Assembly (NCBI RefSeq): GCF_025465945.1 | Contig: NZ_JANLNW010000011.1 | Coordinates: 1-64,000 of the forward strand | Direction: 5' to 3' | Source: Pseudomonas sp. 6D_7.1_Bac1 | Lineage (GTDB): Bacteria; Pseudomonadota; Gammaproteobacteria; Pseudomonadales; Pseudomonadaceae | Length of the DNA stretch: 64,000 nt | Shown: positions 54,118-62,840 of the stretch, piece by piece | Layout: each line of letters begins with the position of its first letter | How positions within the stretch are numbered: position 1 is the stretch's first letter | Made by a program: the position numbers and the translations under genes | The notes under the pieces: model-generated | The model's input: the letters and a program-made list of their open reading frames with translations, nothing else | The model's database searches: none | What the model was told of the DNA's origin: nothing

Positions 54118-54273
54118 GGGCGACACACAGCTACACCCAATACAGAAAGAACCGACGCCGGGCCACAACCCTGGCGTCAGCGACTCACCACCCGGTCTGC
54201 AAGGCTGCTGAAAGCTTCCCGCTTTATAGTCAGCAGCCTCAGCGGACGGATAACCGGCCGAGAGACACGCCTG

Positions 54274-55098
54274 ATGAGCGAGCTTTTTTACAACGCTGTG
54301 CCGAACGCGACCCGTGTCGCCCCGCCACTGCCTGAACCGCGCCAGTACCCCCGCGAGAAACCGCAGCGGGTCTACCTGTTCGGCACCTGTGTGGTCGACC
54401 TGTTTTATCCTGAAGCCGGGATGGACGCGATTCACCTGCTCGAACGCGAAGGCATTCGCGTTGAGTACCCGCAAGGGCAAAGCTGCTGCGGACAGCCGGC
54501 CTACACCTCGGGTTACACCGAACAGGCGCGGACCGTGGCGCGCTCGCAACTGGCGCTGTTTGCCGGGGATTATCCGGTGGTGGTGCCTTCGGGCTCCTGC
54601 GCGGGAATGCTGCGTGAGCATTACGCCGACTTGTTCAAGGACGAGCCGGACACGTTGAAACAGGTTCAAGCCCTCGCGGCGCGAACCTATGAACTGGCCG
54701 AGTTTCTGCTGTTCGTTTGCAAGGTGCAGTTCAAGGACAGTGGCGAGCCGGTCAAAGTGGCGCTGCACACCTCGTGCTCGGCGCGGCGGGAGATGAACAC
54801 CCACTTGCATGGCCGCGAGTTGTTGGCGCAGTTGAGCAACGTGAAACGGGTCGATCACGACCACGAAAGCGAATGCTGTGGCTTTGGTGGGACATTCAGC
54901 GTCCGAATGCCAGACATTTCCGGTGCGATGGTCGCTGACAAGACCAAAGCCCTGAAGGAATCCGGCGCACACACGGTGCTGAGTGCCGACTGCGGTTGCT
55001 TGATGAACATCAACGGCGCGCTGGAAAAACAGAACGAAGCGTTACGCGGCCAACATCTGGCCAGCTTCCTCTGGCAGCGTACCGGAGGTGCTTCATGA
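54274..55098 (+). CDS. lutA: L-lactate oxidation complex subunit LutA (LldE/YkgE)
   Basis: Cytoplasmic Fe-S oxidoreductase subunit of the three-part LutABC (also LldABC) L-lactate dehydrogenase, which oxidises L-lactate to pyruvate. The 274-residue protein carries two CCG domains, with SCCGQPAY near residue 70 and SECCGFGGTFSV near 205, each holding part of a cysteine cluster site. It overlaps lutB by 4 bp (ATGA). Confidence 0.92.
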   Translation: MSELFYNAVPNATRVAPPLPEPRQYPREKPQRVYLFGTCVVDLFYPEAGMDAIHLLEREGIRVEYPQGQSCCGQPAYTSGYTEQARTVARSQLALFAGDYPVVVPSGSCAGMLREHYADLFKDEPDTLKQVQALAARTYELAEFLLFVCKVQFKDSGEPVKVALHTSCSARREMNTHLHGRELLAQLSNVKRVDHDHESECCGFGGTFSVRMPDISGAMVADKTKALKESGAHTVLSADCGCLMNINGALEKQNEALRGQHLASFLWQRTGGAS

Positions 55099-56549
55099 GC
55101 ACGCCGAAGCTGATTCCGACCGTAGAAGTGCAAGACGATTTTCGCGCACGAGCTCACAAGGCTCTGGGCGACACGCAACTGCGAAACAACTTTCGCAGCG
55201 CGATGGATTCACTGATGGCGAAGCGGGCAGCGTCCTTCAGCGATGCCCATGAAAGAGAACATTTACGCGTACTGGGCAATGCGGTCCGTGCCCGCGCGTT
55301 ATCCAAGTTGCCCGACCTGCTCGAGCAACTGGAACAGAACCTGACCCGCAACGGTGTGACAGTGCACTGGGCGGAAACGGTGGACGAGGCCAATGGCATC
55401 GTCTTATCGATCATCCGCGCTCACGAGGCGCGGCAAGTGATCAAGGGCAAATCGATGGTCAGCGAAGAGATGGAGATGAACCATGTCCTTGCGGCTCAAG
55501 GTGTTGAATGCCTGGAGTCGGACATGGGCGAATTCATTGTCCAGCTCGATCACGAGAAGCCTTCACACATCATTATGCCGGCGATCCACAAGAATGCCGG
55601 TCAGGTCGCGTCCTTGTTCCACGACAAACTTGGCGTGGAATACACCAAGGACGTTGACCAACTTATTCAGATCGGTCGCAAAGTCTTGCGGCAGAAGTTC
55701 TTCGAAGCGGACATCGGCGTCTCCGGCGTCAACTTCGCCGTGGCCGAAACCGGCACCCTGCTATTGGTGGAAAATGAAGGCAACGGTCGCATGTCGACCA
55801 CCGTGCCGCCGGTACACATCGCCGTCACCGGTATCGAGAAAGTCGTCGAAAACCTGCGCGACGTTGTACCGCTGTTGTCCTTGCTGACGCGCTCGGCCCT
55901 CGGCCAGCCGATCACCACCTACGTCAACATGATCTCCGGCCCGCGCAAGGCACATGAACTCGACGGCCCGCAGGAAGTGCATCTGGTGCTGCTCGACAAC
56001 GGTCGCAGCCAGGCCTTCGCCGACAGTGAACTGCGCCAGACCCTGAACTGCATCCGCTGCGGCGCCTGCATGAACCATTGCCCGGTCTACACCCGCATCG
56101 GCGGCCACGCCTATGGCGAGGTTTATCCGGGCCCCATCGGCAAGATCATCACCCCGCACCTGGTCGGCCTGGCGAAAGTCCCGGACCACCCGAGCGCCTC
56201 GTCGCTGTGCGGCGCCTGCGGTGAAGTCTGCCCGGTAAAAATTCCGATCCCGGCACTGCTGCGCCGCCTACGCGAAGAAAACGTCAAAGCCCCGGACAGC
56301 CCTCATCAAGTGATGCGCGGCCAGGGCAGCAAGTACTCGCGCAAAGAGCGCTTCATCTGGAACGCCTGGGCGAAACTCAACAGTTCGCCGACGCTGTATC
56401 GGCTGTTCGGTTTCTTCGCCACCCGCCTGCGTGCCCTTACGCCAAGCAACATTGGCCCGTGGACGCAAAACCACAGTGCGCCAAAACCCGCCGCCCGCTC
56501 ACTGCATGACATGGCCCGCGAGCATCTGGCCAAACAGGGAGATCGCTGA
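55095..56549 (+). CDS. lutB: L-lactate oxidation complex subunit LutB (YkgF)
   Basis: A 484-residue LUD-domain protein with a C-terminal double [4Fe-4S] ferredoxin module: CIRCGACMNHCPVY and SLCGACGEVCPVKIP. The N-terminal LUD part shows GKSMVSEEMEMNH and GVSGVNFAVAETGT. It is the electron-transfer core of LutABC. ATG at 55095 follows GGAGG; a longer frame runs 33 codons into lutA and is not used. One-base overlap with lutC. Confidence 0.93.
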   Translation: MSTPKLIPTVEVQDDFRARAHKALGDTQLRNNFRSAMDSLMAKRAASFSDAHEREHLRVLGNAVRARALSKLPDLLEQLEQNLTRNGVTVHWAETVDEANGIVLSIIRAHEARQVIKGKSMVSEEMEMNHVLAAQGVECLESDMGEFIVQLDHEKPSHIIMPAIHKNAGQVASLFHDKLGVEYTKDVDQLIQIGRKVLRQKFFEADIGVSGVNFAVAETGTLLLVENEGNGRMSTTVPPVHIAVTGIEKVVENLRDVVPLLSLLTRSALGQPITTYVNMISGPRKAHELDGPQEVHLVLLDNGRSQAFADSELRQTLNCIRCGACMNHCPVYTRIGGHAYGEVYPGPIGKIITPHLVGLAKVPDHPSASSLCGACGEVCPVKIPIPALLRRLREENVKAPDSPHQVMRGQGSKYSRKERFIWNAWAKLNSSPTLYRLFGFFATRLRALTPSNIGPWTQNHSAPKPAARSLHDMAREHLAKQGDR

Positions 56550-57220
56550 TGAGCGCCAAGCAGAACATCCTCGCCAAACTGCGTAACAGTCTGACCGGAA
56601 CCACGCCAGTGCCTGACAACTTCGACGAAGCGCTGGTGACCGAGCCTTACACCTACACGGCGGAACAGCGCATCCCGCAGCTGCGCACGTTAATGGAAGC
56701 GGTGCACACCGAAATCCATCTGACCAGCGAGCAAGGCTGGCCCGAGTTGCTCGCGCAATTGCTGCGCGACCGTCAGTTGCCGAGCCTGTTGATCGCACCG
56801 ACTACGCCTCATGGTCAACGCGTCACGCAGCACTGGTCGAACAATCCCGACCTGCCCACACTCAAGGCCTACGACCGCCCAGTAGAAGAATGGAAAGCCG
56901 AGCTGTTCAACGACACCCCGGCCAGCCTGACCACCACCCTTGGCGCAATTGCCGCCACCGGCAGCCTGATCATCTGGCCCACACGCGAAGAACCACGGCT
57001 GATGAGCCTGGTGCCGCCGGTGCATTTCGCCTTGCTCAAGGCCAGTGAAATTCGCGACAACTTCTATCAGGTGCAACAAGAGTTCGAGTGGGCCCAGGGC
57101 ATGCCGACCAACGCTTTACTGGTGTCCGGCCCGTCGAAAACCGCCGACATCGAGCAAGTCCTGGCTTACGGCGCTCACGGCCCGAAAGACCTGGTGGTGC
57201 TGATCCTGGAGGACCAATGA
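56549..57220 (+). CDS. lutC: L-lactate oxidation complex subunit LutC (YkgG)
   Basis: A 223-residue LUD (DUF162) family protein, third part of LutABC. The conserved C-terminal GPSKTADIEQVLAYGAHGPKD is present. It overlaps lutB (TGATG) and the dehydrogenase gene (ATGA), so all four genes are translationally coupled. No cofactor motif of its own is obvious. Confidence 0.92.
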   Translation: MSAKQNILAKLRNSLTGTTPVPDNFDEALVTEPYTYTAEQRIPQLRTLMEAVHTEIHLTSEQGWPELLAQLLRDRQLPSLLIAPTTPHGQRVTQHWSNNPDLPTLKAYDRPVEEWKAELFNDTPASLTTTLGAIAATGSLIIWPTREEPRLMSLVPPVHFALLKASEIRDNFYQVQQEFEWAQGMPTNALLVSGPSKTADIEQVLAYGAHGPKDLVVLILEDQ

Positions 57221-60027
57221 GTCTACCGGTCGCGTTCCTGCGCGATGCGCAGCAGCTGATCCCCCAAGAGCGGCGTTTCGACGATCCGCTCTCTACGCTG
57301 GCCTTCGGCACCGACGCGAGTTTCTATCGGCTGATCCCGAAACTGGTGATCCGCGTCGAGTCTGAAGACGAGGTGGTTGCGCTACTCAAACTGGCGCAAC
57401 GTGATCAGGTCCCGGTGACCTTCCGCGCCGCCGGTACCAGCCTTTCCGGTCAGGCCATCAGCAACTCGGTGCTGATCGTCCTCGGCGATAGCTGGAACGG
57501 TCGCGAGATCCGTGGTCAGGGCACACAAATCCGTCTACAACCGGGCGTGATCGGCGCACAGGCGAACGCCTGGCTGGCACAGTTCGGGCGCAAGATCGGT
57601 CCCGATCCGGCGTCAATCAACGCCTGCAAAATCGGCGGTATCGTCGCCAACAATGCCAGTGGCATGTGCTGCGGCACCGCACAGAATACCTATCACACAC
57701 TGGCCGGAATTCGGCTGGTACTGGCCGATGGCAGTCGCCTCGACACTGAGGACGCCGCCAGTGTCGCGGCATTTCGCAACAGTCACACGGAACTGCTGGA
57801 GCGTCTGGCGACGCTCGGCCGCGAGACCCGCGCCAATACCGAACTGGCCGCAAAGATTCGCCACAAATACCGTCTGAAAAACACCACGGGTCTGTCACTC
57901 AATGCCCTGGTGGATTTCGACGAGCCTGTGGATATCTTGAGCCATTTGCTGGTGGGCTCCGAAGGCACCCTCGGCTTCATCAGTGCGGTGACCTACGACA
58001 CGGTGATCGACCATCCGAACAAAGCCTCGGCGCTGATCGTCTTCCCGGATGTCGAAACCTGCTGCAACGCCGTCACGGTGCTGAAAAGCCAGCCGGTCTC
58101 GGCCGTGGAACTGCTCGACCGCCGCAGCCTGCGTTCGGTGCAGGACAAACCCGGGATGCCAGCCTTCGTCCAGCAGCTATCGACCAACGCCTGTGCGTTG
58201 TTGATCGAATCTCGCGCCGCGTCGCCGTTATTGCTGCACGAACAACTGGCGCAAATCATGAGTTCGCTGGTCGCGTTCCCGGTGGAGAAACAAGTCGACT
58301 TCACTGAGGACCCAGCGGAAAACGCCAAGCTGTGGGCGATCCGCAAAGACACCTTCCCCGCCGTCGGCGCGGTGCGCAAAACCGGCACCACGGTGATCAT
58401 CGAAGACGTGACCTTCCCGGTGGAGCAACTGGCGATCGGCGTGAACCGTTTGATCGAACTGTTCGACAAACACCACTACGACGAAGCGATCCTTTTCGGC
58501 CACGCACTGGAAGGCAATCTGCACTTCGTCTTCACCCAAGGCTTCAACAGTGCGAAGGAAGTCGCACGCTATCAGGCGTTCATGGACGACGTGGCGCAAC
58601 TGGTCGCTGTCGAGTTTGGCGGTTCGCTGAAAGCCGAACACGGTACCGGACGCAACATGGCGCCCTTCGTCGAACTGGAATGGGGCAGCGATGCCTATCA
58701 ACTGATGTGGCAGCTCAAACGCCTGCTCGACCCGAACGGCATCCTCAACCCGGACGTGGTGCTCAGCGAGGATCCGCAGATCCACCTCAAGCACCTGAAA
58801 CCATTGCCGGCCGCCGACGACATTGTGGATAAGTGCATCGAGTGTGGCTTCTGCGAACCGGTCTGCCCGTCGAAAGGCCTGACCTTGAGCCCACGCCAAC
58901 GCATCGTGATCTGGCGTGACATCCAGTCAAAAAAACGCGCGGGCATCGACACCTCAGAGCTGGAAGAGGCTTATCAATATCAAGGCCTCGACACCTGCGC
59001 CGCCACCGGACTGTGCGCACAACGCTGCCCGGTCGGAATCAACACCGGCGAGCTGGTGAAAAAACTCCGTAGCCGCACCGCAACCCGAACGAAAACCGCC
59101 AACTGGCTCGAAGGCAATTTCGCCACTGCACTGCAAGGTGCACGCTTCACGCTGCACGTGGCCAACGGTGCACGAATGCTGTTGGGTGCACCTCGGCTGA
59201 CGAAGATTTCTGCTGCGCTGAGCAAGCTGTCCAAAGGGCAAATCCCGCAGTGGACCAACGCCATGCCACAGCCTGAGCGAGCGATTCGCTTCAGCCCGAC
59301 GGTGACCGACGAGCGCCCGCGAGTGGTTTATCTGGCGGCGTGTGTGTCGCGGGTCATGGGCCCGGCGGCCGGGGACAGCGAACAAACGTCGCTCTACGAC
59401 AAAACTCGTGGCCTGCTGGAAAAGGCCGGTTACCAAGTAGTCTTTCCGGACAATCAGGACAACCTCTGCTGCGGCCAGCCGTTCGCCTCCAAAGGCTATG
59501 CCGAACAAGCCGAACACAAACGCCAGGAACTGATCGGCGCATTGCTGCACGCCAGCCGTGGCGGGCTCGACCCGATCTATTGCGACACTAGCCCTTGCAC
59601 CTTGCGCCTGATGCAAGACCTCGGCGATGTGCGCCTGGACCTGTACGACCCGGTGCGCTTCATTCGTACCCATTTGATGGACCGACTGGACTTCACGCCG
59701 CAGGAAGAACCGATTGCCGTGCACGTCACCTGCAGCACTCAGCACCTCGGCGAGAGCCAGGCGTTGATCGATCTGGCGCGGCGTTGCAGTAAAACCGTGG
59801 TGATCCCCGAAGGCATTCACTGCTGCGGGTTTGCCGGCGACAAGGGTTTCACCACACCTGAACTGAACGCTCACTCACTGCGCACGTTGAAAGACGCCGT
59901 GCAGCATTGCAGCGAAGGCATCTCCACCAGCCGCACCTGTGAAATCGGCCTGAGCCAGCATGGCGGGATCGACTACCACGGATTGGTTTACCTAGTGGAC
60001 CGGGTGACCCAGGCCAGGACGGTCTGA
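57217..60027 (+). CDS. FAD-linked oxidase / Fe-S protein, probable D-lactate dehydrogenase
   Basis: A 936-residue fusion. The N-terminal FAD_binding_4 domain shows FRAAGTSLSGQAISNSV and the PDPASINACKIGGIVANNAS loop. The FAD-oxidase C-terminal domain ends with GSLKAEHGTG. Two [4Fe-4S] motifs (CIECGFCEPVCPSKG, CAATGLCAQRCPVG) and two CCG motifs (LCCGQPFA, HCCGFAGD) follow. It corresponds to the PA4772 protein (LldE) of the P. aeruginosa lactate locus and to Dld-II-like D-lactate dehydrogenases. Being coupled to lutC, it lets one operon oxidise both isomers, by inference. GGAGG precedes the ATG. Confidence 0.9.
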   Translation: MSLPVAFLRDAQQLIPQERRFDDPLSTLAFGTDASFYRLIPKLVIRVESEDEVVALLKLAQRDQVPVTFRAAGTSLSGQAISNSVLIVLGDSWNGREIRGQGTQIRLQPGVIGAQANAWLAQFGRKIGPDPASINACKIGGIVANNASGMCCGTAQNTYHTLAGIRLVLADGSRLDTEDAASVAAFRNSHTELLERLATLGRETRANTELAAKIRHKYRLKNTTGLSLNALVDFDEPVDILSHLLVGSEGTLGFISAVTYDTVIDHPNKASALIVFPDVETCCNAVTVLKSQPVSAVELLDRRSLRSVQDKPGMPAFVQQLSTNACALLIESRAASPLLLHEQLAQIMSSLVAFPVEKQVDFTEDPAENAKLWAIRKDTFPAVGAVRKTGTTVIIEDVTFPVEQLAIGVNRLIELFDKHHYDEAILFGHALEGNLHFVFTQGFNSAKEVARYQAFMDDVAQLVAVEFGGSLKAEHGTGRNMAPFVELEWGSDAYQLMWQLKRLLDPNGILNPDVVLSEDPQIHLKHLKPLPAADDIVDKCIECGFCEPVCPSKGLTLSPRQRIVIWRDIQSKKRAGIDTSELEEAYQYQGLDTCAATGLCAQRCPVGINTGELVKKLRSRTATRTKTANWLEGNFATALQGARFTLHVANGARMLLGAPRLTKISAALSKLSKGQIPQWTNAMPQPERAIRFSPTVTDERPRVVYLAACVSRVMGPAAGDSEQTSLYDKTRGLLEKAGYQVVFPDNQDNLCCGQPFASKGYAEQAEHKRQELIGALLHASRGGLDPIYCDTSPCTLRLMQDLGDVRLDLYDPVRFIRTHLMDRLDFTPQEEPIAVHVTCSTQHLGESQALIDLARRCSKTVVIPEGIHCCGFAGDKGFTTPELNAHSLRTLKDAVQHCSEGISTSRTCEIGLSQHGGIDYHGLVYLVDRVTQARTV

Positions 60028-60193
60028 AATCGAAGCCATCCAGCAAGGGGCACTCTGCCCCTTTGCTGTACGCCCCTGCCGACGAAAAACTTCTCTATTT
60101 CTCACCCCTTCGCCAGAACCCTCGTGCGCCGCTACAGTCTATCTGTTAAGCCCAAGCCCCCTTGGTTCCCGACGTTGTTCAAGGAGAGACCCC

Positions 60194-60469
60194 ATGAAGC
60201 GATCCGCCCTGGTCGGACTGCTTATCTGCGCAACACTGACAACCTCCCACGCTGTTGCCTCAAACGAGAGCGATCTGTGCGCGAGGAACCTTCAAACACT
60301 CACCAGCGAACTGTCCAACGCGACCAAACTGGATGCCGCCACCCAAAGCGACGCCACGAGCAAACTCCAGCAAGCCAAATCTGCGTATGCCGCGAAAAAC
60401 GACAGGGAATGCGTAGCCTTGACGCAGCAGGCGCTGCAGTCCGTTCAAAGCCACAAGAACAGCCCGTAA
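60194..60469 (+). CDS. Small periplasmic protein, function unknown
   Basis: A 91-residue protein with a clear Sec signal (hydrophobic ALVGLLICATLTT, cleavage after HAVA near residue 22) and a mature part of about 68 residues that is helical, with two Cys (one near each end) that could form a disulphide. ATG follows AAGGAGAGACCCC. No family recognised. It stands alone between the lactate operon and ssrA. Confidence 0.75.
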   Translation: MKRSALVGLLICATLTTSHAVASNESDLCARNLQTLTSELSNATKLDAATQSDATSKLQQAKSAYAAKNDRECVALTQQALQSVQSHKNSP

Positions 60470-60574
60470 CCCGGCCCTGACACGCAAGCGCGGACAGAAG
60501 GTCGACTCGCCACACGCATTGGCGTACACTACACACGCTTGCTGCTCAAATTGATTCACAGAGCAGTGAGCTCG

Positions 60575-60967
60575 GGGCCGTTTAGGATTCGACGCCGGTT
60601 GCGAAACTTTAGGTGCATGCCGAGTTGGTAACAGAACTCGTAAATCCACTGTTGCAACTTCCTATAGTTGCCAATGACGAAACCTACGGGGAATACGCTC
60701 TCGCTGCGTAAGCAGCCTTAGCCCTTCCCTCCTGGTACCTTCGGGTCCAGCAATCATCAGGGGATGTCTGTAAACCCAAAGTGATTGTCATATAGAACAG
60801 AATCGCCGTGCAGTACGTTGTGGACGAAGCGGCTAAAACTTACACAACTCGCCCAAAGCACCCTGCCCGTCGGGTCGCTGAGGGTTAACTTAATAGACAC
60901 GGCTACGCATGTAGTACCGACAGCGGAGTACTGGCGGACGGGGGTTCAAATCCCCCCGGCTCCACCA
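60575..60967 (+). ncRNA. ssrA: Transfer-messenger RNA (tmRNA)
   Basis: Rescues stalled ribosomes with SmpB and tags the nascent protein for proteolysis. The tRNA-like part pairs GGGGCCG (60575) with CGGCTCC before the encoded CCA, with T arm GGGGTTCAAATCCCC. The tag begins at GCC (60670) and reads ANDETYGEYALAA-stop, a typical Pseudomonas tag ending ALAA. Length 393 nt. The 3' end is the insertion point of the following island. Confidence 0.97.
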
Positions 60968-60978
60968 AATAATCATCT

Positions 60979-61003
60979 AAAGACGTCCACGGACGTCTTT
61001 TTT
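60979..61003 (+). terminator. Terminator after ssrA
   Basis: Perfect 10-bp stem AAAGACGTCC-ac-GGACGTCTTT followed by TTT, 11 nt after the tmRNA CCA end. If the crossover lies inside ssrA, the island supplies this terminator. Confidence 0.9.
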
Positions 61004-61079
61004 GTGCCTAAAATCCAGTAAATACAAGACTTTAGCGTCTATTAGGGTCCGCGGACATCCGACAGAATCCACATCACCT

Positions 61080-61149
61080 GGTATTCCACATGGTATTCCA
61101 AGCCCTTCAGTGGTAATTTTTGGAATACCGAATGATGTCATGGAATACC
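61080..61149. repeat. Four-copy GGTATTCCA repeat before the integrase
   Basis: Two direct copies of GGTATTCCA (61080-61088, 61092-61100) and two inverted copies TGGAATACC (61121-61129, 61141-61149), the last ending 3 bp before the integrase ATG. Likely protein-binding sites: integrase arm sites, excisionase sites or an autoregulatory operator. Confidence 0.8.
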
Positions 61150-61151
61150 TC

Positions 61152-62408
61152 ATGTGCGCCCAAGCCACCCGCCTCTCTGATCGCCAGCTCAAAGCTGTAA
61201 AACCGAAAGACAAGGACTACGTCCTCAGTGATGGGGATGGCCTACAGCTGCGAGTGAGAATCAATGGCTCTACGCTATGGAACTTCAACTATCGGCAGCC
61301 GGTTACCAAGAACCGTATCAACATGGGCCTTGGCACCTACCCAGAACTTTCGCTCGCGCAAGCCAGGAAGAAAACGGTCGAAGCCAGAGAGCTTCTCGCG
61401 CAGGGCATCGACCCGAAAGAACATCGTAGCGCGCTGGAGCAAACAAAAAGGCAAGCAACTGAGCACACATTCGAGAACGTGGCGTCCGCTTGGTTTGAAC
61501 TGAAAAAAGATTCCGTCACTCAGGCTTATGCCGAGGACATCTGGCGTTCGCTCATACTGCATGTATTTCCAACGCTAGGAACAACACCTATCTCGCAGAT
61601 CAATGCCCCGACGGTCATCGAACTGCTGCGCCCTCTTGAAACCAAAGGCAGCCTGGAGACAGTGAAGCGACTGACCCAACGGCTCAACGAGATCATGACC
61701 TACGGCGTGAACTCGGGAATGATCTTTGCCAACCCTCTCAGCGGCATCCGGGCTGTTTTCAAAAAGCCGAAAAAGCAAAACATGGCCGCCCTACGCCCCG
61801 AAGAGCTGCCAGAGCTTATGGTAGCCATCGCCAATGCGAGCATAAAAAGAACAACACGTTGCCTGATTGAATGGCAGCTCCATACCATGACCCGCCCTGC
61901 GGAAGCCGCCACGACATCCTGGGCTGACATCGACCTCGACAAGAAAACCTGGACGATCCCAGCAGAGCGCATGAAGAAGCGACGTGCTCACGTCATACCG
62001 CTGACTGAACACGCACTTGCTCTGCTTGAGACAATAAAACCCTACAGCGGCCACAGAGAGTATGTGTTCCCTGCTGATAGAGATCCACGAACTCATTGCA
62101 ACAGCCAGACTGCAAACATGGCCCTGAAACGTATGGGCTTTGAAGGTCGATTGGTGAGCCATGGCATGCGCTCCATGGCCAGCACCATCCTGAACGAACA
62201 GGGATGGGACCCCGAGTTGATCGAGGTCGCACTTGCGCATGTAGACAAAGATGAGGTGCGCAGTGCCTACAATCGTGCGGATTACATTGAGAGAAGGCGC
62301 CCCATGATGATCTGGTGGAGTGAACACATCCAGCAAGCCGCTACCGGCAGCTTGTCGGTCTCAGCTATTCAGGGAACAAGGGGCCTGAAAATAGTATCGA
62401 TGCGTTGA
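61152..62408 (+). CDS. Tyrosine-type site-specific integrase (P4 family)
   Basis: Integrates and excises the island at ssrA. The 418-residue protein has an N-terminal DUF4102/arm-binding domain (LSDRQLKAVKPKDKDYVLSD and DGDGLQLRV), a SAM-like core-binding domain, and a C-terminal catalytic domain with R248 (TMTRPAEA), H337-x-x-R340 (VSHGMRS), H363 and nucleophile Y373 (SAYNRADY). All catalytic residues are present, so it is probably active. The ATG at 61152 is chosen; an ATG at 61140 (MEYL) is possible. Confidence 0.92.
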   Translation: MCAQATRLSDRQLKAVKPKDKDYVLSDGDGLQLRVRINGSTLWNFNYRQPVTKNRINMGLGTYPELSLAQARKKTVEARELLAQGIDPKEHRSALEQTKRQATEHTFENVASAWFELKKDSVTQAYAEDIWRSLILHVFPTLGTTPISQINAPTVIELLRPLETKGSLETVKRLTQRLNEIMTYGVNSGMIFANPLSGIRAVFKKPKKQNMAALRPEELPELMVAIANASIKRTTRCLIEWQLHTMTRPAEAATTSWADIDLDKKTWTIPAERMKKRRAHVIPLTEHALALLETIKPYSGHREYVFPADRDPRTHCNSQTANMALKRMGFEGRLVSHGMRSMASTILNEQGWDPELIEVALAHVDKDEVRSAYNRADYIERRRPMMIWWSEHIQQAATGSLSVSAIQGTRGLKIVSMR

Positions 62409-62840
62409 TCTACATCTCAACTAATCTGGAGCGCCGGATAATCGCATCGACTTGACCAGAGACGTGCATTCATATTAACCACCGCTTGCACCCGGCTTGA
62501 GCAGCACAGGCCGTAGTGATGACCGACTGCACTCGCCTCAAGCGTCAGTCGACTACGACAGCGAACACGGGCACGCTCTACATCGTCGTCGACGCTTCCA
62601 ATCAACCCCAAATGCGCATAGGTCCGATTACCTATGCGCCACTGCCGCTATGTGCATTGATCAAAGGAAACCGTTTGCGCCCTGATGCCAAATTGTGGAC
62701 GCCTCAAAAACGCCAGAAAGGGCCAGTCACGGAGCAATACGACAACAGATGGGGGGCAGCGCAGTTCTCTCGGCAGCGGACCGCCCCCCAGCTCGATTCC
62801 AGCACTCGGAAATAGCTGCCGGCTGCTGGCCCGCTGAGCC
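62409..62840. other. Island spacer between integrase and OLD-family gene
   Basis: A 432-bp stretch between two genes that face each other. It holds one weak plus-strand ORF (62516-62815). No clear terminator stem was seen between the convergent genes. Confidence 0.45.
62516..62815 (+). CDS. Hypothetical island ORF
   Basis: A 99-codon frame beginning MMTDCTRLKRQ. The middle part (TLYIVVDASNQPQMRIGPIT) could be two beta strands and the C-terminus is basic and polar. Upstream AGGCCGTAGTG gives only a weak ribosome-binding site. No family recognised. It may be a real small accessory gene or a chance frame. Confidence 0.35.
   Translation: MMTDCTRLKRQSTTTANTGTLYIVVDASNQPQMRIGPITYAPLPLCALIKGNRLRPDAKLWTPQKRQKGPVTEQYDNRWGAAQFSRQRTAPQLDSSTRK

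Noticed and set aside
54996..55097. Extended LutB start inside lutA, or a frameshift between lutA and lutB
   Set aside because: The ATGA overlap with GGAGG in front is normal coupling; both proteins have full family length.
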